Shown here: piece by piece, positions 36,291-47,571 of the stretch
Layout: every line of letters starts with the position of its first letter
Numbering within the stretch: position 1 is the stretch's first letter
Assembly (NCBI GenBank): GCA_963277665.1
Contig: OY728152.1
Coordinates: 1,183,532,357 to 1,183,596,356 of the forward strand
Direction of reading: 5' to 3'
Origin: Viscum album
Taxonomy: Eukaryota > Streptophyta > Magnoliopsida > Santalales > Viscaceae
Length of the DNA stretch: 64,000 nucleotides
Made by a program: the position numbers and the translations under genes
Notes under the pieces: generated by a model
What the model saw: only the letters and a program-made list of their open reading frames with translations
Told to the model about the DNA's origin: nothing
Databases searched by the model: none

Positions 36291-36989
36291 ATCTCATACT
36301 TTAATGGAAAGAAATAATAATGATATATATGTATATAATAATTCCATTATAACATCATTTATAATAACATTAAATCCATCCCTTATACGTCCCACGTATG
36401 GCATTAACGAATCACATCACCTTGAGGGGGCGGTAGGCCGCACTTCCTAAAATGAAGATATCGCGTATACCAATAATGGAAGCCATAAAGGTAAGGAAAA
36501 AATGAAAAATACAGAAGTATAAGTAAAACATAAACATATTATATATCATATATAAAAATAGTGACATCATAATGGCCACCTTTTAAGGTGTTAAATGAGT
36601 ATTGAACAATCATCGTTTCGGGAGGAAGAATTTCACCATCCACGGAAACCGTATGTTCTTTAACCATTTGATGTAGTTGTGTTTGAGTGTAGCTCGAATA
36701 AATCTTATAAAAACATCCTAGTATATTGAAGATACTGGTGTTGTTACAAAAGAAGTAAATAAAAAGAGTTTAGGGGGTTGGAAAAGCAAAATAAAACAAA
36801 TGAACATGAGAGAATGAATTACCATTAAAAGTGTAACTCCTTTTGATTTGAGCATAAAGGATTCATTTGAAAGGATTCTGCCCAAAGGGAATCCTCTAGG
36901 ATGAGTAGAGAGATGTGGAGAGAGTAAATCGGCAGGGGTTGGCCGAGACAAAGGCTTGAGGAGTGTGTGAAATGAGGTAGAGGTGGGGG

Positions 36990-36998
36990 CCTTTTATA
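36990..36998 (-). promoter_or_regulatory. TATA box of array LTR 3
   Basis: TATAAAAGG on the minus strand, as in LTRs 1 and 2. In sense orientation this is the promoter of the outermost 5' LTR. Confidence 0.74.
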
Positions 36999-38612
36999 AG
37001 AGGAGAGGAGGGGTACTTTTGGAAAGTAAGAAATATTACTTTATTTGAAAATGTGTTTCGGTTTTAAAAGGACCCACATTGATATTATTCGTGGATAAGG
37101 TGATAAGGGTTAGAAATCAACCCATCCAATAAGTTTTGGACATGTGTAGTTCATAGATTTTACATTATCTTTCCATTTTATTTAAATCGTCAAATAATGA
37201 TGTCATCGCTGCATCATTATTATGTCATAAATAATTTAATTTATTTAATGTCTAAAAATTATAAAAAAATACTATGATGTATTAAATATTTTTATATTTC
37301 CAATTAATATTTATAATAAAAAATATGACTTGTATAACCCCACTTAAAAATTGTTTTAGTAAAACATATCATGGTTGTGTCATTTTTACTTTTACGTTAA
37401 ATAAAAAGTTATTTATGTCATTTCCCAACCAAAGTGGATCCATGGGGTCCCCAAGTTGACCCATGGCTTGTATTGGTCGGCCATTACACATCCAATGAGG
37501 TTAGTACATGTGTCAAGTTCATTTCATTTTATTAAAGCATTATTTTTACCTTAAACTACACTAATTACCACTAATCGCGATTAAAAACTTAATAAGTTAC
37601 TATTCACCAAAAAATTATTTTTATCCCATTGAACCACATTTTACTTCTTAATGACAACCATATATATCTGATTTTTGAAATTCAAAACACATAAGTGGTA
37701 AAATTTCATTTAAACAAAAAATCAGCTTTTATAAGTACCACTTAGTGGTTTCACTATTCATCAAAAATTGAAGTTTTTCAGAAAAATCCCAAAAATTCAC
37801 CCTAAGCTATATTTGATATTCCGAATTCAAAACTGAAGTCCGTTTTACAAAATTCAAAACATATTAGTCACATTAATTAATTTAATAATTAATTCCCGCT
37901 GTCAGAGCAAATAGCGTGTTTTTATAATACAATAAGTATCAAAAGATTGACACTAGTTTAAGTCTGATTTCGAAGTGAAATTAATTCCAACGACCACTAT
38001 TGGATTTAATGGTAAAAATATTTTCTAATTTCACTTTAAAACCAATTCAAAATATTATCAAATCATATAAATAAATTAGATTAAAAAGAGGTTTTGAATT
38101 AAAACACAACATTCAACACTATTCATTAAAAAATTAACTTTATAGGAAAAATACCAAAAAATTACACAAAGTAAAATTTGATGTCCCGATTCTTAATAAG
38201 AGTTTTATTTGGTCCAAAAGAATGCATAAATGTGATCAAAACTATATTTAATGACAGTTCTCCATTAAAAGGCGATAAGTGAACCTTTAGTGAAAACTAG
38301 GGCATATACACCTAAAATTTAATTCTTTCCATATTTTAAGCCTTTAGCTTTTAAAAAACATTAAAAAACATATATAATAATATTTTAGTTATTTCTATCC
38401 ATTCCTGCCAATACAACAGCTACATGTTAACTACCATTTGAAATAATATTATTTTATTATTAGAGTGCAATGTAAGATTCCCAAGAAACTCGTTGTTACG
38501 TGTTGGGTACGCCATCGAGCATAGCGTCCCCTTTAAAGTCATATTAATATTTTATTCACAAAAATGGATAAATATGAAAATGTCATATTCTTTATTTACC
38601 TGTGGTGTTACA

Positions 38613-38617
38613 TATTC
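38613..38617. repeat. Target-site duplication TATTC, right copy
   Basis: Identical to 20264-20268 and abuts the array's right end. Confidence 0.9.
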
Positions 38618-39703
38618 ACTAAGGACTTATATATTTAAACAATTTACCTACATTTACATTTATTAAATTGAAGAAAATATATTTTACTGAATTTACCTTT
38701 TATAGTATTATTTACATCACTATAGGGTCATTATGATGTCATAAAACACACTATATATTTATATGGTATTTAATTTCCATCCTAAAATTAGACATTATCT
38801 AAAAATAATGAAAATTCAATACTAGGATAATATCGATGTCCTAATTCCAAAAATAATATTCATTTTATCAAATAAATTTTATAAATATGATAATTTTTTA
38901 CATTTAAAATTAAAACTGTCATTTATTGAAATTTTTTGGGGTTTGACAAAATGTTTTTTAAACCACAAATAATAATTAAATTTTACTTCCTAAAAAGAAT
39001 GTAACCATTATTATTTAATAAATTTAATTTTATAAAAATATTTTATTAGAATTATATTTATTTCCAAATTTCATTAATTTATCAAAATAGATTTCTTAAT
39101 TGAATTTTGAATATGTTACAAAAAAATTATTTTTTCATTAAAAAAAATTTCCAAAGTAACAATACTATATTGAATTTATATTAATTATTATATGAAAAAT
39201 TTACGTATAGAATCAGAATGCAATGGCATTGATGTGTATCCCTTTGTTACAGCAGCACGCGCCCTAGGATTATGTTGTGTGGTGGAGGATCTTTCATGGG
39301 GTCATTCGTTGAACATGGTTTGGTCATTATCTTTATGAGCTTCAATTTCTAATGTAAAATGTTTCGCTGATTCATAATTTGTCGGATTTCATCTTGGGAT
39401 TGGTATTGGGAAATTAAAAAATTATATCTCCCTCAAATGTATTGAAAAATGGGCTTCATAATGTACAATCCTACTAGTTCAGGCCCTGACATCCTTTGTT
39501 TATGCTAAAAGGATTATCCAAAACCACATATGTATACTTGCCTTTTGATCCATGTTCAATGAATAAATAATCAAAGGTAATGATAGTAAATGGTCATTTA
39601 TATTTAATTGGATAAAAAAGTGTGCATTTGTTTTCTATATCAAAAAAAATTTAATTAAATCAAAATAAATGGAATTTTATTCATAATTGATCTGTTCTTT
39701 ACA
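38618..39703 (-). mobile_element. 5' LTR of chromovirus relic, copy 2, 5' part
   Basis: Resumes the LTR broken at 20268. It aligns with 2825-3792 and 13880-14851 (shared CACTATATATTTATATGG, GTGGTGGAGGATC/GATGGTGGGGATC and TTTTCTATATC near the end). It closes with forward TTCTTTACA, that is TGTAAAGAA on the minus strand, at 39703. Together with 18748-20268 it gives a 2.6 kb LTR. The bases at 39704-39708 (ATGGA) do not match those at 12401-12405 (CATTC), so no target-site duplication is left. Confidence 0.78.
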
Positions 39704-41666
39704 ATGGAAAATTTTATGAAATTTATGGTTTGAAATATGATTTTATTAAACTGAATGATATGATCAATATGAAGAAAAATTGTTTTCTTGATTTTCCCGA
39801 GGGTGAATATCATGTGTTTTATGGTATATTACTGAAATTTTTAGAACATTCATTTCTTCTATAATTATACCATATAGAATTATTATATGGACTTATAGGT
39901 ATAGTGATGTCCATGACATTTGATTTTTTCTAAAATAAACTTCTAGAACCTAAAATCCAAGATTATTTTTAATATATTTTAATATGTATTTCTATGAATG
40001 GTCAAAATTATAAGAAAATACATGATGATCTAAATGAATTTATGCTTCATTAGCGAGGTGATTCAAAAAATAGAATTTCCTTAAAAAATCATCATCTATA
40101 TAGATGTTAATGGGAAATTTTGGATGTTTGAATCAACATTCTACTAAGAAGTTGATGAAAAAGAACACACCTAAAAATGTTTATTGTTACTTTCCATCAA
40201 AAACAATAATATAAATATTATTCATGTCATGGAAAATAATTGATCACATGATGTAGAAGTCTACAGATAATAATGATGATGCGATAATGTGACACTCAAG
40301 AGGTTCAAAATTATTTAATAATGATAGATATCATATCCTGATTTATCATATAATTCATGGAATGTGTTATTGGGATTTTATGATGATGGATTCAACCCAT
40401 TACAGAAACTGTGTACAAGTTATTGAGATTTTTCAGTTTCTTTGATCACTTATATTCGACCTATGTGGATGTGTATGAAACAAAAAAAATTTACAATTTA
40501 AATGACTAGTGATAGTGAATAAATTAATTGAAATGATATTCATGTATACATAAGACCCATAATTTTTGAGTTATAGGGGTTTTGGAGAAACAGTATTGTG
40601 ACCTATGATGAATCATCTAGAACAATTTCAAACATACATGATACTCAATATGGACCATTTATGACATCCATGGACATGAGAGTTTTTATGTTTAGAAAAC
40701 ATAAAAGAGTATGGATTTTAATTTTTTTCTACATTTATTTTTATCCTAAAGGACTTCGTTAAATTTAAAAATCATTCTTCTTATGACATAAATTTGTTTT
40801 TAATATATCTGAAATATTTTTATTGAACATGTCAAAATTAAACGTTGATACTGATTTCATAAAACAAATAATTTTATTGATAAGATATAAAGTATTGGGA
40901 GAACCTATACTTATTGAAATATAATTTCTTAATTTTCTAACATTTTAATGATTATGGTAAATGAATTCATGGTCCATTTTCAATTGATATCATAATGGGA
41001 CAATTGAAGAAAAATATTATATTAATCAAACTACAATATTATGGAATTTAACTTTTACATCATAATATATGTGTTGTACATGTTGAGAAGAATTACTATG
41101 AGTATTTGATCGTCATATAAAATGTATTTAAACATTATGATTCATATATTTTTTTAAAATAGTTTGTACCATTAGAATTGTGTATATTGTTACAAAAAAT
41201 TTTCAATTTTTATACTCTAATTTTCCATATTCCTAAAACAACTTTATGATTAGAATCAATATCTACGTTGGATTTGAAAACATCAAGAAATACTTTTAAT
41301 GGCCCTTTGTGATGTTGAGATGGTCCTTCCCCTATCATTTATTATTGTTTTGAAGCATTTAACCCTGATTTTTATTGACGAAATTAAATTAGGAGATCTT
41401 CTACACTACCAATGGATGTATCTAATTGAGTGGTATTAAAATTATATTTTTTCATCTTATGTAATAAATTAACCAAACTTTTAAAAAAATTAATTAAAAT
41501 TTTATTATTTTATTTTAGAGATACCTTTGTAATCTGAAATCATACAAGTATATTTAAGCTCAAACTGAAGGATCTATTTTAGAATCATATTTATAATAGG
41601 ATTGTATTACAAATTTTTCAAGATAAATGGATGATATTGAGGAAAATATATAATAAAATTATATAT
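39704..41666. other. AT-rich interval, nothing identified
   Basis: Flank between the relic's 5' LTR and the LARD-like element. Many stops in all frames, and no repeat boundary or RNA motif recognised. It continues at 52774 beyond the inserted element. Confidence 0.5.
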
Positions 41667-41671
41667 CTTGA
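41667..41671. repeat. Target-site duplication CTTGA, left copy
   Basis: CTTGA precedes the LTR start TGTAACACCCC at 41672. The identical CTTGA follows the 3' LTR at 52769-52773. Confidence 0.88.
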
Positions 41672-43410
41672 TGTAACACCCCGAGCATCCACGATACACT
41701 TCTCTTTGAATAATACAGTAGCGTGTGTTGTACGCAACTTCGAGTTCTAACACACCACGACCAATCAATGTAGCCGTTATGAATAGTAATAACTACTTTT
41801 TAAAATTTTGGAAATTTTATCTCTCAAAATGTACTTCATTTTTGGATTCAGAGTATGGAATTTAGCCTAAGGTGAAATCTTCGTACTTTTCGGATAACTT
41901 TAATATTTTTATGAATAGTGAAAATTGCTAAATTTTAATTAAAAACAAATTTTTTAATCAAAATCATTAATAGTGATAAATTATTAATTTTATTGGTTTT
42001 AAAGTATAATTAAAATATTTTTTTACCATTTTATCCAATGGTGTTCATTATAATTAATTTCACTTTAAAATTGGACATAAACAATTGTCAATCTTTTGAT
42101 AATATTGTTTCCTAAAAACACACTATTTGTTGTCACAACACGAATTAATTATAAATTATTTAATGTAACATATATATTTTTAATTTTTTAAAATAGACAT
42201 CATTTTTGAATTCAGAATATCAATTATAGCTTAGGGTGAAATTTTGGCATTGTTCTGAAAAACTTCAATTTTTTATGAATAGTGAAACTACTAAGTGGTA
42301 GTTAAAAAAACTAAATTTTTCATAAAACTTAATTTTACCTCTTGTTTGATTGTAATTTAGAAAATCTGAGAGACATAGTTAATATAAAGGAGTAAAATGT
42401 AGTTCAACGAGATGAAAATATTTTTTGGTGAATAGAAACTTTTTACTTTTGTTTACCACGGTTAAAAGTAAATAGGGTAATCAAGGGTAAAAATGATATT
42501 AATATTACCCTAACAGATGTCCTAATTCTATTGTACAAGTTTATCTCGACCAAAAACAACCTTAGGAATAAAATATTATCATTTAGGTACACTTGGATTA
42601 GATTATGACATTTATTATTATTTAATTCATCGAAGAGTTAAAAGAGTTAAAATCAAAGTTTATTTACCAAACCATTTTTAATATAGGGTTATACATAAGA
42701 TAAATTCGATTGTAAATATTAATTAGAAAGATAAATTTATTTGCTACATAATGATATTTTATTTATACTTTTTAGACATTATATATTTTAATTTATTTAT
42801 GACACAATGATGATGCAGTAATTACCCTAACAGTGAAAAAATTAAAATAATTGATATTATAAATACCCAAATATATAAAATTTGAGACTTTTTATGAATT
42901 AAAATAATTCAATCGGTTAATATGACATGTTAAGATTTAATTAATTAACGTTTTTTGAATTAGTCTTTCTTTTATGAGTTTTTAAAAAAAAATCAATTTT
43001 TGAATAGTGTCAAAATTGGCAAAAAAATAGTTTTTAAAACAAATATTATATTATTAATTGATATTAAATTCTTAAAAATATAAGGATCAGACAAGAGACT
43101 TATTTCATTATAGGTGTATCATTAATGGACCACTTGAGGGTATTTTTGATGTATATAGTAATTTTATTAACCATATAATATAAAAATACAAAGAGACATT
43201 GTAAAAGTGAAACTAATTAACTAAGAGTTAATACTTAAAGATAAGGTTAATTGAATGACCCAAACCTGTATAAATTCTATTGGTTGAGTGGTTTTCGACC
43301 CATCCCCGCCTTAACCTTTAAATAATCCACTTTGGTGCCATTATAAGCCGAATATTAATTTATTATAAAATAATATTTGTATCTTTTCCAAAGGTGCCTC
43401 TCACCCCTCT

Positions 43411-43419
43411 TATAAAAGG
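43411..43419 (+). promoter_or_regulatory. TATA box of LARD-like 5' LTR
   Basis: TATAAAAGG after CACCCCTCT and before GCACTCTCTC, the same context as the array promoters. The transcript should begin near 43445, about 1.77 kb into the LTR, giving a leader of about 2.5 kb to the PBS. Confidence 0.78.
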
Positions 43420-43753
43420 GCACTCTCTCTTCTCATTAACTCACACCTTAAAAGCTTTTTGGTTCGGCCAAAATCTTCCCAAATACTCTCTAAACTTCCT
43501 TAAATTAATCCTAGAGGCCTTCCTTTAGTCAGAAAGCCAAATTATGGAGCCCTTTTGATCAAATCAAATGGAAGAACCCGAAGAAGAGGTAATGATTTTA
43601 CCACCCTTTTCAAGTTCCTATCTTCTTCCACTTCTTCTTTCTTTGTTATTAACATTATAAAATAATTAATCCAGTATCTCCTATATACTGTAATATTATT
43701 ATAAATATGGTACAACCATATTAGGTATTCTATCCATCTTTTGAATGACATGT

Positions 43754-43798
43754 CACCATACGTGCGTACGTACGGCTTACCGTTTCCACGTCGTGGTG
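43754..43798 (+). ncRNA. Conserved leader hairpin 1, LARD-like 5' LTR
   Basis: Arms ACGTG and CACGT (with CACC and GGTG further out) enclose the core CGTACGTACGGCTTACCGTT followed by TC. Core as in the array elements, stem sequence different. Confidence 0.7.
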
Positions 43799-43945
43799 TA
43801 ATTGTTATTAAATATATCATTATTTGAATGGGTATAATAATGATTTGTAATTCATGTAAATAATAAATAAAACATGATAATAATTATTTATATATGATAT
43901 ACCATCCAATTATATATTATTTTAATATCAAAAGAATGATATTTT

Positions 43946-43984
43946 CGCTCCTACGTACGTACGGATTACCGTCTCCAAGACGCG
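43946..43984 (+). ncRNA. Conserved leader hairpin 2, LARD-like 5' LTR
   Basis: Core TACGTACGTACGGATTACCG followed by TCTCC. The enclosing stem is partly decayed here (CGCTCCTA versus CAAGACGCG) but intact in the 3' LTR copy (CTCGTG versus CACGACG). Confidence 0.6.
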
Positions 43985-44080
43985 ATGAGATTCATTTCCA
44001 AGTTCACCATTCATAGACAATTATAAAAATATATATTACTAATAAGTATGTAATATATGACATAATAATGCTACTGAAGA

Positions 44081-44098
44081 TATATATATATATATATG
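44081..44098. repeat. (TA)n microsatellite in LARD-like 5' LTR
   Basis: An uninterrupted run of TA dinucleotides between hairpins 2 and 3. The same run is present in the 3' LTR near 50855-50872. Confidence 0.8.
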
Positions 44099-44162
44099 GA
44101 TTTATGTACTTACATATATCTAATTCATTTACATCCGTTCAATACTATATGAAAATAGAAAC

Positions 44163-44207
44163 AACGTTTATGCGTACGTACGGACTACCATCTCCATAAA
44201 TGGTGTT
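44163..44207 (+). ncRNA. Conserved leader hairpin 3, LARD-like 5' LTR
   Basis: Arms TTTATG and CATAAA enclose CGTACGTACGGACTACCATC followed by TC. Flanking AACG and TGTT may extend the stem weakly. Confidence 0.68.
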
Positions 44208-45997
44208 TTCCATTTCAAATATATGTCTATTATACATATTTATATTCTAAATAAATATGATATATTTATCATGTTTTATAATATGGATGTATTTAAATCA
44301 TGATCTATGTGATACAACCATGAGTGACAAGTTAAAACACGTACGATAAAGAAAGTGATTATTACCCAAAATGTTAACTTAACATAAAAATTATAATTAA
44401 ATGGGTAATATAAAGTCATAAATGAATCAGTTATGATATAATAAATATTAATATGGTTCTGGTATAATTTAATAACATGCTACGATCTTCTTACAAGAGG
44501 TTAAATGTACCCACGACTAAAGGAAAGTGCAAGGTAAGGGGTTTTCATCTCAATCCTTATTCCCGTGAGATTCATGCCATATTGCCACTATTACCTATTG
44601 TGTGGTTTATGTATTACCCATAATTGTGTTTGTTGTGTAATACACTTTAATTTATTTTTATTTACATATTCATTGTATGATACATCTTTCATGGGTTGTA
44701 TGTTTCGTAAGTTACCAAATTGGTAAGGGTTAATTCCTCAATCTCATCATTAGCCGAGATTGTTTATGTGTAAGTATTTACTGGCAAATTTTTATCATCC
44801 ATGTCCATTTTTTATAAAAATGATTTCCAAATGAATATTTTAAGGATTTTGAAGGATACCCTTTATCATGATCAAAATTTCAAATGTTTTAAAGATTTAT
44901 CTTTATAAATATTTTCAATTAATGTCCATGTTTTTAAAATGATTTTAAGGATTTATTTATATGGACTTGAATGTTTTGAAATGATATTTATTTTCAAAAG
45001 TTTCAAAGAGGTATGGGACACTTTGATTCAAAAATATATTTTAAATTACTTCCTTTATAAATGTTTTACTTTTCAATGATTTCGAGAAAAGAGATATTTC
45101 TCTCAAATAGTTTTGATTTCATCTATGTCAACATCCTTTGATAGATTTTAAGCATATTTGAAGTTGATTTATTATGATAAAAAACATATTTATTGTGTTG
45201 ATGGTTTTGAGATATGTTTAACTTTGGATGTGTTATTTTTATACCATTCATGGTTTTTGGAGAAAGTATTGACATTTCGTATGCTAGTTTTAATACAAAT
45301 GTTTATGATATGTTTAATCCTTTTCATATGGGAATGCATTAGACTTAGTAAGTGACGGGTGGAGCCCGCTATAGCTCCTCGATGCATCGGTAGGTCTCAT
45401 GAGACAAACTAGTGTCTTGGCATAAGGCATTGACAAAATATTATTTTTAGTCTTGGCACGAGGCCTTGGCTATGTGGTTGTGATAGTCTAGCATTATGCA
45501 TTCCATCATTATTAATGTGTTTAGTGATATTGAATGTGATTATTTGATTAGTAGAATATACATGTGAATAAGTAAATGGAATTATTTCATTATATTTCTG
45601 CCATATTATGCTGATGATCAAGTTTAAAAGGCTTTTGTTTTAGTTTTATACATTTCCATAAATGTTTATGCTTATTTTTGAATGTTTCCGCTGTATTTCT
45701 TACCCTTACTGAGCATTTGAGCTCACCCCTTTCTATATTTTATTTTTCCTAGGATGTGAGGAAGTAATTTATGAATGACCCGCAGGGATAGTATGTGGGG
45801 ACATGAGTGTGGACTATGAAGAAAATATGTTGTTGTAGTTTTCATTTTTATGATGTAATGTAAGACTTATGAATATATCTACTGTTTCCACGGCTACTAA
45901 AACAATCTGTCTTTTGGGATTTGATCTTTATTGTGATCATGCCAATGTAATGTAATAATGCACCGAATCTGGGTAACTAGGGCCTGGGCGTTACAGT

Positions 45998-46010
45998 TGG
46001 TATCAGAGGA
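45998..46010 (+). promoter_or_regulatory. Primer-binding site of LARD-like element
   Basis: TGGTATCAGAGGA, two bases after the 5' LTR. The first 11 bases are the exact complement of the plant initiator tRNA-Met 3' end, the usual PBS of plant Ty3/Gypsy chromoviruses. Confidence 0.9.
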
Positions 46011-46496
46011 TGTTTAGAAATAATCTTGGAAACTAGATTTAGATATTCTCTGATTAGAGCACATAGCCCTAAGATAGACTTTGAGGATTAGTATAGAATA
46101 AATTCCTAGAATTTTTGTATTGTAGAGATTTTGTGAGTTTTATGAGAAATACATCCATGTCTGGATACGAGTAAGTAGAGGCAGCTCTGGAACAGATGTC
46201 CCTAGGGGTAAAACCCGAAAACACTACATTGAGGTAGACTCGAACGGGAACTGGTGCACGACAACAGGCCTTGCTGCACTGTTGGTTACGACACTCCCGA
46301 GGGATATGCTTAGGATAATTATCATTTTCTTTACAAACCATTATGAAGGGCTCATGAGTATATACTTACTCAAAGAAAACATTTTTTTGATTATGGATTA
46401 TATCCATATACTGTTCAATTTGCGTTAGGAATTTTACAAGTTTGGAATTATTCATTGCAATTCATTAACTGACCTAGTTTATGCTATTGTATAGAA
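46011..46496 (+). other. Internal leader of LARD-like element
   Basis: Sequence between PBS and gag start, with no intact frame on the sense strand. The minus-strand open frame at 46069-46341 is antisense to the leader and matches no family I know, so it is not called. Confidence 0.5.
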
Positions 46497-46574
46497 ATGG
46501 CGCCCAGTAGAAGGAATGTGAACTCCAGTAATACGTATGATCCGAAGAGTAAGAAGGATCATATCATTCATTGA
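46497..46574 (+). pseudogene. Gag N-terminal remnant of LARD-like element
   Basis: ATG GCG CCC AGT AGA AGG opens a 25-codon frame (MAPSRRNVNSSNTYDP and on) that stops at TGA 46572-46574. A short basic, Ser/Arg-rich start is usual for plant Ty3/Gypsy Gag. The start aligns with the ATA-initiated relics in the array internal regions. Between here and the zinc knuckles the matrix/capsid part of Gag is largely deleted. Confidence 0.6.
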
Positions 46575-46739
46575 GTTAAGCCATAATTTATAATGGAAAT
46601 AGTCTCCCACGTATTATCCTCATATGAAGAAATAGTATCTTGTGTGGATAAGATAACTATATATTTTACTGAGTCCTATGTCATTTAAGGGAAGAAAGAG
46701 AAAAAAAGTATGGAAGAGAGATAGATTAATAAAGGGAAG

Positions 46740-46952
46740 ATGGAAAAGAATAATTTAACCATTTGTGATAACTATGGTAAGAAACACCATGGAACATGCC
46801 TGAAAGGAATGGGAGTTTGTTATAAGTGTGTAGGAAATGGGCACCAAGTACATGACTGCAAGGGTATGAAAATAGGTATCAAATGTACAATGCTTCATTT
46901 GCAAGGAGGTTGGACACTACGCGAACATATCATCAGACTATGCCACAAATGA
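46740..46952 (+). pseudogene. Gag zinc-knuckle remnant of LARD-like element
   Basis: A 70-codon frame starts MEKNNLTICDNYGKKHHGTC, matching the CxxCGKxHxGxC knuckle of plant Ty3/Gypsy Gag except that the second Cys is Tyr12. It continues with VCYKCVGNGHQVHDC (residues 26-40), an intact CX2CX4HX4C knuckle that would bind nucleic acid. A third knuckle is visible in another frame at 46891-46932 (CFICKEVGHYAN, last Cys lost), so a frameshift lies between the second and third. The ATG is probably not a true start; this is an internal Gag fragment left open by chance. Confidence 0.8.
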
Positions 46953-47454
46953 TGCAATTGGATAACAATCATGTTATGATACCACCACAGATGAAGAGGA
47001 ATGATTAGAGTTTTTATGTTTATTATGTCATTTGAGTGTTGTATCAGCAATGTAACTGTTATAATAATTATGTAGTATATAATGATTTTACTACAGTACT
47101 ATTTTATTGAGGATTTGAGATTTTATGGTACTATGAAAAGTGACTCTACATCGAGTTAATTTTTTTGGGAAATTACATGGTTGAAGGAAAGATAAACCTC
47201 AATATGGTCCTAATATTGAGGTAGTGATTTTGGAATAAGAGATGGTTGATTTTTTGTAATACATGAAGTTGCATTGTTGTAAAAGAATATATGAGGAAGT
47301 AATTCACATGTTATTACCTGGAAAAAAGGATCCTCAATATGATTTACTTCCTTGTAAATTTTGGACTGTGAGTTTGGATAATAGTAATTTGGATAAGTGT
47401 AATGGTTGGAATGGATTAAGTTTGAAAGATTAATTTTTTTTGGATTTTTATAAA
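46953..47454 (+). other. Internal region of LARD-like element, no gene
   Basis: No protease or RT motif is found in any frame. The minus-strand frame 47210-47518 is antisense and overlaps the tRNA-derived cassette, so it is not called. Confidence 0.5.
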
Positions 47455-47571
47455 AGTACAACATGTAGACCATGTGACGGCCCATCATGTTGGACAAAGC
47501 TATGGGAATCGAACCCACAACCGTAGCGAAATTGGGATTTATCGCCTACCATTGTGCTACATGAAGTTCCT
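47455..47571 (-). ncRNA. tRNA-derived (SINE-like) cassette in LARD-like element, antisense
   Basis: The minus strand carries an A box TAGCACAATGG (47549-47559) and a perfect B box GGTTCGATTCC (47505-47515), spaced as in a tRNA. The middle GTAGGCGATAAAT is identical to the array cassettes. Similarity continues past the tRNA part (GTCACATGGTCTACATGTTG here, GTCACACGGTCTACGTGTTG there). As in the array, the cassette is antisense to the retroelement. The acceptor stem does not pair well. Confidence 0.7.

Larger units (their letters stand above)
20269..38612 (-). mobile_element. Tandem LTR-retrotransposon array (LTR-int-LTR-int-LTR)
   Basis: Three near-identical 5.0 kb LTRs alternate with two 1.67 kb internal regions, all read on the minus strand. 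Each internal region has a PBS next to one LTR and a polypurine tract next to the other, so both are complete in layout. Only the outermost ends carry the TATTC duplication. The simplest origin is unequal recombination between LTRs of two copies at the same locus, giving a shared central LTR. No internal region encodes pol or a full gag, so this is a non-autonomous chromovirus derivative. It sits inside the 5' LTR of the copy-2 relic. Confidence 0.92.
33610..38612 (-). mobile_element. Array LTR 3, outer 5' LTR (5003 bp)
   Basis: The minus strand starts TGTAACACCACAGG at 38612, next to the TATTC duplication, and ends GGGGCCTTATA at 33610. In sense orientation it is the 5' LTR of the array. Layout matches LTRs 1 and 2. 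It shares some module variants with LTR 1 against LTR 2. Confidence 0.92.
41672..45995 (+). mobile_element. 5' LTR of LARD-like element (4324 bp)
   Basis: Starts TGTAACACCCCGAGC and ends GGGCGTTACA. Contains the TATA box at 43411, three conserved hairpins (43754, 43946 and 44163), a (TA)n run near 44081, a segment near 44520-44590 matching the array LTR (AAGGTAAGG ... TCATCTCA ... TTATTCCCGTGAGAT), the motif GAGCCCGCTATAGCTCCTCG (45363-45382) and the ACTGAGC hairpin (45706-45728). The open frames inside (for example 45158-45355) recur with changes in the 3' LTR and are not supported as genes. Confidence 0.92.

Noticed and set aside
45158..45355. 65-codon plus-strand frame in the LARD-like 5' LTR, with a longer version at 51887-52111
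   Set aside because: An LTR-internal frame with a changed start and end in the other LTR. No conserved domain; shared only because the LTRs were once identical.
46069..46341. 90-codon minus-strand frame with several cysteines in the LARD-like leader
   Set aside because: Antisense to the element leader, with cysteine spacing that fits no zinc-finger pattern I know. Probably chance.
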